NCBI GenBank assembly: GCA_024699855.1
Contig: JAMPIQ010000001.1
Coordinates: 10,044,001 to 10,108,000 of the forward strand
Source: Aphelenchoides besseyi
Lineage: Eukaryota > Nematoda > Chromadorea > Rhabditida > Aphelenchoididae
Direction of reading: 5' to 3'
Length of the DNA stretch: 64,000 bases
How positions within the stretch are numbered: the stretch's first letter is position 1; each line of letters starts with the position of its first letter. Shown piece after piece: positions 44,372 through 55,756 of the stretch. The notes beneath the pieces were generated by a model. The model was not told the origin of the DNA, searched no databases, and saw nothing but the letters and a program-made list of their open reading frames with translations. Both the position numbers and the translations under genes were made by a program.

Positions 44372-46536
44372 ATGAGCTTTCAACTTCTGTTTATCTTTTC
44401 GATCATTCATTTTTCTTCTCAAATTGTCGTCAATTTACGTGATGGACCAATTCGTGGTTACACGGTGCGAAGTGGGGATCTCAGAACACACGTTTTTAAG
44501 GTTTGTATGTGCTTTCATTTCAATTTATTTTTTCTTTAGGGTGTTCCATTTGCACGTCCGCCAATTGGCAATCTACGTTTTCAAACTCCACAACCTCTGA
44601 GTGGATGGACTCATATTCTCGATACTACCAAGTATTCTCGACCATGTATGACGAACTCAACGATTACAACCACAGTTCAAAACAACACAAGTGAGGATTG
44701 TTTGTATTTGAACATTTGGGCGGATACTCGATGTTTGAGCGAAGAACCGTGTCCGGTCATCTATTTGATTCATGGAGGTGCATTTCAAGGAAAGCTGATT
44801 TCATGTGTTCTTTCATTTTTGTATTTCAGGAGACTCAGCCATAATGTTCAATGAAACGCACATTGTAAAGTCGTTCGCAACTGATCGTTTCATTTTCGTT
44901 ACTTCCGCTTATCGTTTGGGTATTTTTGGGTTCCTGGATTTGGGCTTCGAAACTGTCGATGCTCCTTATAATGTCGCAATTTATGGTAAGTGATTGGAGA
45001 ACTTAACAACTTCAAGTTTTTGCAGACATAATTGCAGGACTTCAATGGACGAAAAAAGAGATACACAAATTTGGCGGCGATGTCGCTCAGATCATTCTAA
45101 TTGGCTATTCCTCAGCTGCAGTGGCTGTGCAGTTTTTAATGACCAGTCCAATGGTTGATGAAAATCTGTTCGCAAGAGCAATAATGAGCAGTGGATGTCC
45201 GAAGTTGCATCCGAGTTACAGTCGCAGTTTATCAAAGGCTTTGCTTAATAGTACTGGAGTAAGAGAACATAAAGTAGTCAAATTTCTTTGTGTTTAGTGC
45301 AACAGGAGTTCAAATCCTGTGGACCAGCTGAAATGTTTACGCTCGAAACCTGCAAAGTTGTTGGCTGATGAATCAAAATCAACTTATCCAATGGAATGGA
45401 CGATTGTTGGAGCGCAATCAGACTCTGTTCTTTTGCCGTCCACCAGTTTCGTTGGTTTACGTTCCAATTGGAAGCCAAAACCGATTATTCTTATTTCCAC
45501 ACTAAAAGAAATGGACGAGGTCGAGAAGCGTCCAATTCCTCACGTTTGTATTCACTATTTGGGCAGCTTGGGTTTATACCAACCGGAGAGCTTGGAGGCC
45601 TGTATTTCTCATTACTCAACGGTTGCTGATCCTCACACGATATTCTATCGAGACGCCGTTCACGCAATGAACGTTATGATTTCCGAGTGGAATAAAGAAT
45701 CGTATGTCGGGGTTTTCGGAATGAAAAATCACGACGCACACACCGGCGATCTTTTCTACTTACTCGGCTTTCATCGTGATCGTTTTCCATACACACAAGA
45801 AGACGAATGGATGGAGAAATTTTACGTTAATGCAATCAAACGTTTCTTACGAGGTCGAGCACCAACCGCCGGTACGTTAAGATCTATAATCGCCGTAAAA
45901 AGTTTGTAGATTGGTTGCCAGCTACTGGGAAAGGTGGATACGAGTACATTGATTATCGAGTAGAAAATGAAACTAAAAAGCAACCGCATTTTATTCCTGA
46001 CAAAGTTTTCAATAGTCCAGCTGTTAAATTTTGGCTTCAAGATTTGGCAGAAATTGACGCAAAACATTCGAATACAAAGTTGAAACGTAAAAGCCAACGA
46101 TTCAATACAGAATCTGCGGAGGAACCGGAAATTGTTTTGCAAAAAAGAGAGGTCAACGGTAATGTTAGAAGCATGATCAGTCTGACGATATTGTTTAGAT
46201 CAACTGAGTAAGTTCACTCTTTGGAAACCAAATCCGAGGCCTCACAGTTCATTGGAGGTGCTTCCAACAATAGAAAACGTTTGGCATCCATTTCACAACC
46301 TGTTTTTGGTTATGTTAGCTGGAATTGCTTCGATCTGCTCGATCTTTATTCTCCTAATGGCCGTTGATGCGTTACGCAGTGGTGCTTTCAGAAAACGTGG
46401 TTTTAATAACGAGCAAGAAATGGCCGAGGAAGCAACTTTTGACGACCAAAATGAAAACACAATTCTTCTGCAATCTGAGTACGCAAGCCATGGAAGTACG
46501 TATTCATCGCAATTGCAACAGTACAGTCTCGTTTAA
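44372..46536 (+). CDS. Carboxylesterase/cholinesterase-family type I membrane protein
   Basis: About 600 residues in eight or so exons. Signal peptide MSFQLLFIFSIIHFSSQIVV, then the alpha/beta-hydrolase landmarks VPFARPPIGNLRF, SEDCLYLNIW, YLIHGG (oxyanion strand), FVTSAYRLGIFGFL, and the nucleophile elbow LIGYSSAAVAV, where Ser is kept but the usual GESAG reads GYSSA. A His is present in the HTGDLFYLLG block. Near the C-terminus a membrane helix (LFLVMLAGIASICSIFILLMAV) is followed by a tail of about 60 residues with acidic stretches and a final QQYSLV. This layout recalls neuroligins and other membrane cholinesterase-like adhesion proteins; whether it hydrolyses anything is open. The exon ending near 46208 reads through the NGNVRS segment without an intron. 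Confidence 0.8.
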
Positions 46537-47183
46537 GCACAATATTTGTATACATAATAACCTTTCCCATATCACTAAAAACCTGTGCCAAACTTACAAT
46601 AAAGTAAATCATTTCTAATATACAGTTTTTTCCACTAATCGCTTCGTTTGGCACATGCACTAGCGAATGTTATGAACTCGAGTCTAATGTCCAACATTTA
46701 GAGGCCATAAAGAATTCAAGCACCGCTGCAATATGTTTAGTGATTAAAGAACGTTTCTAGGTTGTCTAATTTTGTTGGACAAAGATTAACAAACTAAATT
46801 AAGAATGCATAACTAAAAACCGGGTAGAAAAGTTAACATCTGGATAATCAAATCTTTGTCTTAACAAGGAACCTCTCAACTCCTACAGTACTCAACTACA
46901 AACTTTACGAAACACATAAAAGTTCTTAATTGCATTCTCTTCAAGTTAATCTTTAATTCTTGACAGTAAACTCATTTATCGAAAATGCACTGTAGCGCAA
47001 TTGCATTTGATTTGAGATGTTACACCTCTGGATAATCAAATATGCACAAATTGATATTTAAACTAATTAGCTTGTCACGCGAATATGGCAAATGGGGCGT
47101 ATATGAAACTATTTCTTACTGTAGAAGTGAATGAGGTGTAACAGGCTCTTTTAGTTTCATTGTTGCTACTTTTCATCTAGAAC
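46537..47183. other. Intergenic
   Basis: 3' UTR of the esterase-like gene with AATAAA near 46600, then AT-rich sequence up to the nuclear receptor. No gene, repeat or RNA recognised. Confidence 0.45.
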
Positions 47184-48379
47184 ATGCAATCGAAAGTGCG
47201 ACAATTCAACGTTTCACTGAAAGTAACACGGCTCAGAATATTGAAATGTTTGGTTTGTGGAAATCAAACGTTTCACAGAAACTATGGGACCATTATTTGT
47301 AATGCGTGGTAGGAAATAAGTTCGACAGAGTTAATAAATTAAGTTAAGTGCCACGTTCTTTCGTCGTTCCATCAAGCAGAATCGTTTGAATTACGTTTGC
47401 AAGCAGAATGAAGAATGTCGAACTGAACACGGTGAGTTTAAGTGGTCATTTGATTAATCTAACAAAACCTTTTCAGGCTCCAAGCGCATTTGCATGTATT
47501 GCCGTTTCCAAAAGTGCATTGCCATAGGTATTAACGTAGACTTTGTAATTGCAAGACATAAACCGCAAGCTCTGCAGTTGAGTGCAAAGGACGAAATGTA
47601 CAACGACTTAGTCAAGAGATTCATCTACATTTTAACCCAACGAACTTATGCCCAGAAAACGCTTGTTAGTCCTATGGCAACTCCTGAAACAAGTTTGTGG
47701 CATCAACTTTATGTATCCAATCTCGAGAAAGCAATTTTAAAAACTTATTTACAACAAACTGATCTTTTGAACGTGTTGAGTGAGAACGAGATTGTAAGTT
47801 CTTAGTAACGCAAATATAAACATTTAGTTGTAGGATCCTTTTGTTGATAGCTTTCTACCGTTTTGGTTCTTCATTCATTGCAGCTATTACACTCTTCGGA
47901 ACAATGGACACACTCAGAACAAACTCTACATGATCGATGAAAAGGGAGTCGATGTCACTCCTGATGCTTCTCGTCGATTCGTTGAAGGTGTTCCGATTCC
48001 CGGTCTTCAGAATGTCGATGTTGTCAGTGCAAAAACTCACGATGTTCATGTCACGTGGATGAACGGTGCAAAGAACTTTCACGAGAATCAAATTCAACTT
48101 CACGACTTTGCCATCATCTGCCACATTTTGGTTTTACGTTTGGGTTTGCTCTTTCCACCAACAAGGATACAGAGTTTGTTTAGCGATCGAAATGTTCCCA
48201 CAGAAACCGGAACCTCGCGAGCAACTGAATAAACTCTTTCGTTCAATTCGACACTCAATCGATGAGAATCACGAGAATGCCGAGATCCGAATGGGAAACA
48301 TGCTGTTGCTCATCAACGATGTTATGGTGAGTTTGAAATTAGTGAAATAATATAGCCAGGTTTAGAGTACAGTGAATGA
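47184..48379 (+). CDS. Nuclear hormone receptor (nematode supplementary type), possible frameshift in LBD
   Basis: Start MQSKVRQFNV (47184). Zinc finger 1: CLVCGNQTFHRNYGTIICNAC followed by FFRRS; zinc finger 2: YVCKQNEECRTEHG, then ICMYCRFQKCIAIGI. All eight zinc cysteines are present, split over three exons. The ligand-binding domain follows (DEMYNDLVKRFIYIL, DPFVDSFLPFW, KPEPREQLNKLFRSIRHSI, GNMLLLINDV). Around 48100-48130 the frame that carries the LBD upstream ends in LHDFAIICH while the downstream helices (FWFYVWVCSFHQQG) lie in another frame with no plausible intron between, so a one-base shift is suspected. The last exon (MPGLEYSE) is a guess; a poly(A)-like AAATAAA lies at 48498-48504. 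Confidence 0.7.
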
Positions 48380-49073
48380 GATGCATGAATGGAAAATCAT
48401 TTTCAAGTTAAGTCTGTTGCCTCAAAACAAAAAAGGTTATTGCAATAAGGCCAGTGAATGTAGAGAGTACTTGGAGAATACTGTAAATGCTTAGCTCAAA
48501 TAAACTTGTGTTTAAACTCTGTTCTTATGGATCTTTGGTTCATTCTTTCAGAGGTCGTTTGTTGGTTCTGGACTCACAGGTTTCAGTCGTTAACTGCTAT
48601 ACAAGTACGCAAAGCTAATCGAAGTTACTGAACCTTTCGAAAAAATCTCGCTTTCAAGAAAGATAATCAATTGCCAGTTTGATTCTATGCATATTGAACG
48701 GGTATTCAGTTTGTGTATCTAATGAGTTTGATTGTAATTTCCGATTGTGCACAAGGTCAAGACGGTAAATCGCATTTCAACTACAGTAATGGTTGCTACG
48801 ATTGTACTTTTTGTTCCTGACATTTGTACGTTTATTTGGAAACGTCCGCTTACTACGCAAGTCGACGAACATTTGGGTGTAGTTGACTGTGCAAGTGAAA
48901 GTGATTGATGATATCCTTATATGTGCCCTGAGATGCAAGGCAATCCAAAATTTCGATTCAACTTCCGACTATGTTGTTGAAGTTGTTTACTAACCTTTTG
49001 AGAGGCTATATAACCTGCTAATAAGGCCGATCGGACTCGATTTCTGCTCTCAAACATCCGAAGAAGCGACGGG
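48380..49073. other. Intergenic with TATA box for the next gene
   Basis: No exon. Ends with TATATAA at 49007-49013, about 65 bp before the ATG at 49074. Confidence 0.45.
49007..49013 (+). promoter_or_regulatory. TATA box
   Basis: TATATAA placed about 65 bp upstream of the single-exon ORF start, a sensible core-promoter spacing. Confidence 0.5.
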
Positions 49074-49403
49074 ATGAACACTCTCAGCGACCACCTTTTG
49101 ACTCATCAGTTGCCCTCCACCAACTCAAACGATCTTTTTGCAGCTCAACAAATGTTGTTGAATGCGGAGATGGAGAGAGCGATTGGCGAGCAGAACCGAT
49201 CGCTGGAAAGTGTCTTTCTCATCGCTAAAAGGGCAATTGAAAGACTTCACAGCCACTCCAGTCCACTCGTTTGCCGTCTAAATTTGACCCAATTGAGGTT
49301 CGTCAAACGATTCAGCCCTTCAGTGGACAGAATCACAAATTTTGGATCGTTCTGCTCACAGAGAGCGGGACTCATAAAGGAATTAATGATAATGTGGAAA
49401 TAG
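49074..49403 (+). CDS. Hypothetical single-exon protein, 109 residues
   Basis: ATG to TAG without introns, starting MNTLSDHLLTHQLPSTNS. A central helical stretch (FAAQQMLLNAEMERAIGEQN ... ESVFLIAKRAIERLHSH) could be amphipathic or coiled coil; the C-terminal third is basic. No signal peptide or known domain. Support for a gene comes from the TATA box at fitting distance and the helical composition. A transcript would be needed to rule out a chance frame. Confidence 0.45.
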   Translation: MNTLSDHLLTHQLPSTNSNDLFAAQQMLLNAEMERAIGEQNRSLESVFLIAKRAIERLHSHSSPLVCRLNLTQLRFVKRFSPSVDRITNFGSFCSQRAGLIKELMIMWK

Positions 49404-49705
49404 TGAATTCCGGAATTCAATTCACATCTTAGAAATCTGCAATTAGAGAGACGATGTCCATCTGTTTAAAAGCACCTTATTGCCTTAACTGCAGACGTTT
49501 ATTTCGATCCCAAAACTACTGAATTATAACTGCAACATCTTACTACTCACCACCGCATTCAAGTTTGTTAATGAAACTAACCGATACCACCTTCGCCCAT
49601 AGGGTGAAACTGACTTTTTAAACAAACCTGTTAGCAGCATCTACGATTCCTTCGATCATGTCATTTCAGAGTTCTAAGCGCCTTTGGATAGGAAGTAGAA
49701 TGTGC
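49404..49705. other. Intergenic before the tRNA
   Basis: No coding or repeat feature recognised. Confidence 0.4.
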
Positions 49706-49777
49706 GGACCCGTGGTTTAATGGTATAACGTTCGCCTAACACGCGAAAGGTCGGCAGTTCGATCCTGCCCGGGTCCT
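49706..49777 (+). tRNA. tRNA-Val(AAC)
   Basis: A 72-nt cloverleaf. Acceptor stem GGACCCG pairs with CGGGTCC; the D-arm follows; anticodon stem TTCGC/GCGAA encloses the loop CTAACAC with anticodon AAC; the T-arm is GGCAG-TTCGATC-CTGCC. There is no intron. Internal A- and B-box sequences are intact, and a Pol III T-run follows at 49782-49786. Confidence 0.96.
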
Positions 49778-49781
49778 TATC

Positions 49782-49786
49782 TTTTT
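49782..49786 (+). terminator. RNA polymerase III terminator of tRNA-Val
   Basis: TTTTT five bases after the tRNA 3' end, the standard Pol III stop. Confidence 0.85.
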
Positions 49787-50162
49787 GTTTTTAATCAGAA
49801 TTGTCAGTAATAGTTTGCATCCCTGCATTCATTCTGATGATGATTTAAACGTTTATAATAAAGATTGAAGAGTAGAACTGGTAATTGTTCTTTGATTGCG
49901 ATCATCTTCTGGTCTTAATGACAATCTTTACCTGCTAATTATGTTCAATTGAGAAGCTTCGTATTTTGAAACAATATAATGATTGACCTTTAATAAACCT
50001 AACAGGAGATCAGTTAATAAGACGCTAGTCAAGAATCGAACTCGGTTTCTTTCAAACTGCTGATCAACCCTTCAAAGAAAAGTAGGAATGGAAATGCCTT
50101 CTCCTTGAAACACTTTGATCATTTGAGTGTTTTTTGGTTTGTGGTGATCGGTGAGCCAAAAG
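49787..50162. other. Intergenic
   Basis: AT-rich with AATAAA words near 49858 and 49993. No gene seen. Confidence 0.4.
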
Positions 50163-51335
50163 ATGAGCGATACGAAAAGTCGTGATTCGCTGGAGAAGTC
50201 AACGGACGAGACGTTGAACACGAGTGGAAGTGAGTTGTCAGTCGTTGACTTCCTCCGTCAGTTTTCAGATTCCGATCACTCGATTGTCAAATGCGAGACT
50301 GGAGAATTACCTCCGGCTGTGGAGGCTGCAAAGACGCCTGTCATCGAATCCTGCGGTTTTGAGGCGGCCGATGAAGCAGTCAAAAACGCCATTCCGAGTT
50401 TGCAACCAAGTGGTCGTGGTGTGATCACGATTCGTCTGCCGTTTGGATTGACCGTTGAAGTGACCAACAACGAAGATGTCCGTGTGATTGGAAAGCAGTT
50501 TCAAGTAAGTAGACGGCCACTGAACTTCCTCGATGCTTCGAGTTCAGATGTTGAGTATGAAGAACGGAAACCAGTTGGGCATCTTGCATCCCAACGGTCG
50601 TGTTTTCTGCGATGAGAACGAAGTTCACGCCTCGTTCTCCGAAGTCTCGTACTTCACCTCCAAACATTCACTTATGAAGACGATCGGTCAGAAGGTGAAG
50701 TCGAGTCGTTTCATTTCGGCCGATAAACCTGATGGTTTGAAGTTCCAAGCGATTTTGCGTCAGAACGAAATCTTCTTCCACTCATCCATGATGTCGGAGA
50801 CTGTTCACATGACCGGTCGTAAACGTCCGTCCAAAACTGCGGCTGTTGCTTTTCCGGAGGTCAAATTGGACACGTTGAGCAAATTGATTCACGGCACTGA
50901 GGAGAAACCGACGATGAAGGTGAGCAGACAACTCGACAGAATATCGCGGTTTTAGAAGCTACGTCAATGCGAAGAAATGATCAAAAGTGCCACGTTCCAA
51001 TTGACCAACCAGAAGATTCATATCAATTTGGGAAGCTTGATGGTCCGTCAAAACGTTCGTTCCGGCGAATTGGAGATCTTCGGCGATGTCGGCCGTTATC
51101 TCCACTTCGCTCCACAACAACTCCATTTGACTGTTCGCACCCAACAAATCGAAATGGGTTGTCGTGTGAGTCCTCAAGTTCATTTCAAAGGCAGTGGTTG
51201 TGTTTTCAGAAGAACGGAATCGGACACTTCAAAGCGGGATCACGTCGCATTCACACAAGTTGCAGCGGAATCATCGTCAGCGATACGAAGACCGTCGCGT
51301 TGATCGACAACTTTGGCCAGTTCATTTGTTATTAG
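50163..51335 (+). CDS. Unrecognised protein, about 350 residues
   Basis: Four exons with standard splice sites, start MSDTKSRDS (50163). The N-terminal 75 residues are acidic and Ser/Thr-rich. From about residue 90 a beta-rich region begins (GRGVITIRLPFGLTVEVTN), followed by LGILHPNGRVFCDENEVHASF, FISADKPDGLKFQAIL, VHMTGRKRPSK and, at the end, SGIIVSDTKTVALIDNFGQF. The repeated short strands with Asn-Gly turns suggest a beta-sheet domain, loosely like the DUF4520/SPAG17 or C5orf34 type, but I cannot assign it with confidence. There is no signal peptide or membrane segment. Codon use and splice structure indicate a real gene. Confidence 0.7.
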
Positions 51336-51691
51336 TTGTTGTTGTATTCAATATTATGTTGTTTATGAAGACATGAGTTTACACCGAAAATTATTAGTTC
51401 GCTGGAGATTCCAGGATTCACTCGACAGAACGTAAAAAAGAACACGTTAATTGATGTTTTTGCTGCTATCGAGTGTTTTGGTTCAAACGTTCGCTCATTT
51501 CAGCAATAGCGATTATGAACTGTTGAGAATTCATAATCAGAGAAAGTTCATTGGAGTATGCATTTTATTTTAAGGCCAGAAATCTTGTATAAGAGAAACT
51601 TCATTTTCCGGACCAATTGATTTCTAGGAATTATATCGACGATCTCAACGTTGTTCGCTGATCTTCAACTAACAAGTTTATTGCCCAACAT
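51336..51691. other. Intergenic between convergent genes
   Basis: No recognised element. Confidence 0.4.
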
Positions 51692-51925
51692 TTAGCTAGT
51701 CATTCTGTAGATGGGATAGAAGTTTTTGTAGCAGTGGCACTCCTGATCAACACAACCAATTGGGTTTTGCAGTCGACGTCTACAGTTTCGATAGCAGTTC
51801 GAATCGATACATGGAATCCGTTTGGACGGCGAAGTCAACCGTTTGGGTCGATGGGTAGTCGTTGCAAGTACCGTCGGAATAGTCGCCGAAATAGCCAGTA
51901 AGATGAATAAGAAGGACAGTCGCAT
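51692..51925 (-). CDS. Secreted CS-alpha-beta (defensin-like) cysteine-rich peptide
   Basis: 77 residues in one exon on the minus strand. Residues 1-21 (MRLSFLFILLAISATIPTVLA) are a signal peptide, followed by a basic Thr/Ser/Arg linker. Six cysteines at 39, 44, 48, 58, 63 and 65 give the spacing C-x4-C-x3-C-x9-C-x4-C-x1-C. The CxxxC and CxC pair is the signature of the cysteine-stabilised alpha-beta fold of invertebrate defensins and related channel-blocking peptides. Three consecutive Arg follow the third Cys, so the mature peptide is cationic, consistent with antimicrobial activity. The role is inferred from fold signature only. Confidence 0.7.
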   Translation of the reverse strand: MRLSFLFILLAISATIPTVLATTTHRPKRLTSPSKRIPCIDSNCYRNCRRRLQNPIGCVDQECHCYKNFYPIYRMTS

Positions 51926-53874
51926 TGTACAGTAAACCGAACGAACTGCGACCCTTCATCGGTTGTGCGATCGTAATTTTTATTACAGAATTTTAAATTT
52001 ACAGTCCGATTTTCGTTTGAATTCAAAAAAAGAACTTTGTTATCTCTCCGCTCCGATCTCCGGTTGTCTAATTGGTCATTAAAATCGTCTTTACGGTCAA
52101 TTTTCAAACTTGAAGTTGTCGACCTTGAGAGATGAATTGCGGGCTTGGAGTCAGCGGTTCGCATCTGAAGTTCTATTCCCGCTGATTACACTTCTCAGTC
52201 GACGTTTTCTGTTGAAGTTGGCAGGACGCCAAAGTTTAACGGAAACGTTTGCGCGTTTTTGTGTTTACGAAACAACGTGACTTTCGGGCTCCCGCCAAAA
52301 ATCGTCGGTCGTCCTTTTTGCATTTCGAAAACGCTCTCGCCGACACAAAAATTGCGAGTCCCGCTCTTTCGCTTCTTTTCACTTTGCGTCGTCTTTTCGG
52401 ACGAGAGAAAGAGCGTAGAGAAGGGAATGTTTTCGCGATTTGTGCTCGCGCTCTTTCTTTCGTCCACGAGGTTTGCTCTCATTTTGGGTCCACGAAGTCT
52501 TTTTGCTGGAGGAGACGTCGTTTCGCGAATACGTAATCATTTTTGACCTGAAAATAGCATTTCCATTAACAAAATTATTTTTGACCGTAAGTCACGGGCC
52601 CGCTTCTAATCCCCGCGCTTTCCTACCTCGAGCGCATTGGAAAGTTTTGCCGTCGCCTATTATTTATTTAAAGGTCGTTAACATACCGCAGGCGATTTGA
52701 ACGTGAACACAAACAAACTTCGAAAAAAGAACGTTTTTTCGATTGCTGCCAAAAGAAAGCGGCCCCGATGAAAAAGCTTCAACGCTCGTTTTTCTTCTCA
52801 TTTTTGGCTCTTCTTCGCGACCGCTTCTTTTTTGCTCCGATTGGTTTGCCCGTCCTTTCGTCTCGTCTGTCCTTTGCTTCTTTTTAAACACGGGAGCGAT
52901 TCGAAAGTGCAGAGCGTTTTAAATTTCCCCAATTCATTTGTTTTGCGTATTAAAAAAGTCGAAGATAAACAAACTCGACGCATTCAAATTTCCAGTTTGT
53001 ACGTCCTTTTCGCTGCGTCTTATCGCACAATCCGCGCGTTTTTTGCCACGGGAAGCGGCCTTCCAGCAGTCGACTTCGTTGGCCGCGAAAACGACTTTCG
53101 CCGAATTCTCGGCGTCCGTTGCGTGATCACGTGCGAATCCGCCAACTTGTAGTTTTAATCACCAAATCCAACGAGCAAATGGCAACTTTCCAACAACACG
53201 CGACAAAATTTTTACCGCCCGTTTTTCACTAATCCATCCGCTTTGCTCTCACCGCTTTTCTTCAGCTCAAGTGGCTTTGGAATTAACGCAAAATCCGAAA
53301 CGAGCAAAAGTCGAATCGCTACCGATTTTCACGTTCTGATTCCGGTTGCGCAATAAAAAATCGACGGCGGTGGTCGAATTGCGGTTCTCTTTTTGCGTGA
53401 TAAACGTTGCTTACGAACGTGAACTCCTTCGATTCGGCGAATTTTTTTTGGTTCATCATCGACGCTGTAACGACGTTGATTTGTTTACAGCGAACTTTCC
53501 ACGCTTTTGCTTTTAGCTTTGCGTGAACACGAAAAAGACGACGTTTGACGAAAATTGATAACCGAAACGCGCGTGATCAACGCGAAAGAAAAAAACTCGA
53601 CGCTTTCGACTTCTATCAGTTGGTGCGCTTTCTCATTCGCGCTTTTTTATTTGCGAGCGATTCGGGGGTTTAGGCGCCGTTTTCTAAATTGGTCAATTCC
53701 AGCGGTCGGACCAATTTCTACGATTCCCCGTTTCCGGACACGCGCATTTTATGGCCCAGAGGTTTTGACTTTTGGTTTCACACCTTTTGCGTCCACCATC
53801 CGCAACTTGGCAACCGGCGCTCAGAAGCGTGTGGGGTCTAGACGAGTGAAAAATTCTTTTTCTCGCCTCCCGAA
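51926..53874. other. CpG-rich intergenic region upstream of the MADF-like pair
   Basis: About 1.9 kb without a supported exon; the many open frames overlap on both strands and show no domains. The part from 52.2 kb is dense in words such as GCGAAA, TTTTGCG and CGCTTTT, unlike the AT-rich spacers elsewhere. Probably the 5' regulatory region of the gene at 53875. Confidence 0.5.
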
Positions 53875-55756
53875 ATGTCGACCACGTCGTCCGTTCAACG
53901 CAAAGGCCGCGGATCGCAGGTGTTCACACAGGAAATGGCCTGCGCATTGGTGGAAATGTATCACGAAAGGAAGAAAGGTGAATCCGAAACATTTGCAAAC
54001 AACCAATTTGTTTCCTTTGTAGACTTTCCAGGTTCCGGCTACTCGTTGCCTCCCGAGAGCTTCGAAGCAATTGCAAGTGAACTTCGCGCCAAATTCAACG
54101 TCACTCCAACGGAAATTGATCAGCAAACTTTGAAGAAGAAGCTGTCGAACATTCGAACGAGAGTGCGCAATCGGTGTCGAGATATGAGGTCAGTTAGAAA
54201 GTCGATCACATTCGACGGTTTTTTCAGACCGGAAGCCGATTTGAGTGCGTTGAATCTGACGCCTTCCGAGAAGATCTACTTTCGCTACTTTGGCCCACCA
54301 ACAGGAGGCGACAATCGTGGAGACAGCGGGTCGAGTACGCCGTTGCCAAATGGACTCAACGAAAACAACGCACCTGGAGTCCAAAACTCGACAATCGAGC
54401 AGAACGGAGTGAGTAATCGAAATGCCATCAAACTTCTCACTTCCTTCTTTTAGCATTCACCCCTCGAGAACAATGTTGCCAGCAAAGCCGATGGTCCAAT
54501 CGTCGCTCAACCACCGCAGCCTGCAGCTCAGTCCGTGGCACCGGCGCTCAACGACGCTGCAACCATTCAATTGATTCGAATTTACGCCGAGAATTTGCCG
54601 CTTTTCACTCCACAGGCCGTCGGTATGAAGAACTTGAAGGCTCAACGTTCTGCTGTCTACGAAACCATCTCCAAGCATTTGATGCACGCGTTTCACGTCA
54701 GTCTTGATCCCATTCAAATTAGTCTGAAGATCGAGAATGTGATTCGTTCGTTAGCCCAAAAAGTCGACGACTTCCGTAGGGTTTCGGGATTAGAGAACGA
54801 AAACGACATCGTTCTTCGACCGCCCAACCTGAACGCCGCTGAATCGGAGCTTTTCGACGCGCAATTCCAAGAATCCCCGGAAACTCGCAAATCACCGTTT
54901 GCCAACAACTCTCCCGCGTCTCCACCAACCAGCTCCGCACTACTCCTACAGCCAACCTCCGAAGTCCAGCCGTCCGTTTCAAGTGATAATTTGAGTCAAC
55001 AGGTGAATTTTGTGCAAACATCTGCCTTTTCGCTGAAAAAGCGACGAGAAATGTGCTCTTTTTTTTCAGTCTGACTTCTCGATTTCAGAACGTTGTTATG
55101 CTCGAAAACGAACTCTATTATATGCCATCAGCCAACGGCTCCATTCCCGCCACCTCTACGGCCGTCTCCATGCCGCTGCTTACACTAACAACTCCGACGG
55201 AATCAACGAGCGAAACCAACGGTGCGAGCCTACCGTTACAACCGCCGACCAGCGGATTGACGGTGAATGCAATCAACGGCCCCACAACTTCATCTGCAGC
55301 GACAACTCCCGTTGCACCGTCTTCTCTGGCCTCGCCGATCAGCAACGACACGAGTCGACGGAACAATCAACGCAAAAACAATAAACGAAAGGTAACAACA
55401 AGAAAGTTGCAACTCTTATTTTGAACTCCAGATCTCGCCATCTAGACTTACGGACGAAGAAATGGACCGGCGATTGCAAGAGACAATCGAAGCCGTGACT
55501 TCGGCACCAAAGAAATCGAAGGTCACAAACGAAGAGAAACGATCCGCGTTGATGGCCCTCGAGAAACAACGAACGTTGCGCGCACAACGCCAATTAGCCG
55601 AAGAGGAACTGGTCCTGGTCAGAAATCAACTCAAATTGGCCGAAGAACAAACCAATTTCTATCGAGTAAGTTGCCGTCGACAATCAGTTCGAGTTTTTTC
55701 GTTTTCAGATTTGGACGGAAATTGGGAATCGAATTCGCGGATTCTTACGACCCTAA
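53875..55756 (+). CDS. MADF/Myb-SANT-like nuclear protein, paralogue 1
   Basis: Seven exons, about 530 residues, start MSTTSSVQRKGRG. Residues about 15-90 form a MADF-like domain (MACALVEMYHERKK ... FEAIASELRAKFNVTPTEI ... LSNIRTRVRNRCRDM): an aromatic-acidic first helix, then basic helices. A second similar segment follows at about residues 155-240 (AATIQLIRIYAENLPLF ... YETISKHLMHAF ... IENVIRSLAQKVDDFRR), so the protein appears to hold two such domains. The middle is Ser/Thr/Pro-rich and disordered. A basic patch (NNQRKNNKRK) precedes a Leu/Gln-rich coiled coil and the end TNFYRIWTEIGNRIRGFL. It shares this C-terminal block with the next gene. Probable DNA-binding regulator; targets unknown. 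Confidence 0.75.

Noticed and set aside
49706..49777. Possible tRNA pseudogene
   Set aside because: All stems pair, internal promoters are intact and a Pol III terminator follows, so it is a normal tRNA gene.
52249..53152. Several 60-106 codon frames in the CpG-rich stretch
   Set aside because: Overlapping in many frames, no domains, no start context or splice structure.
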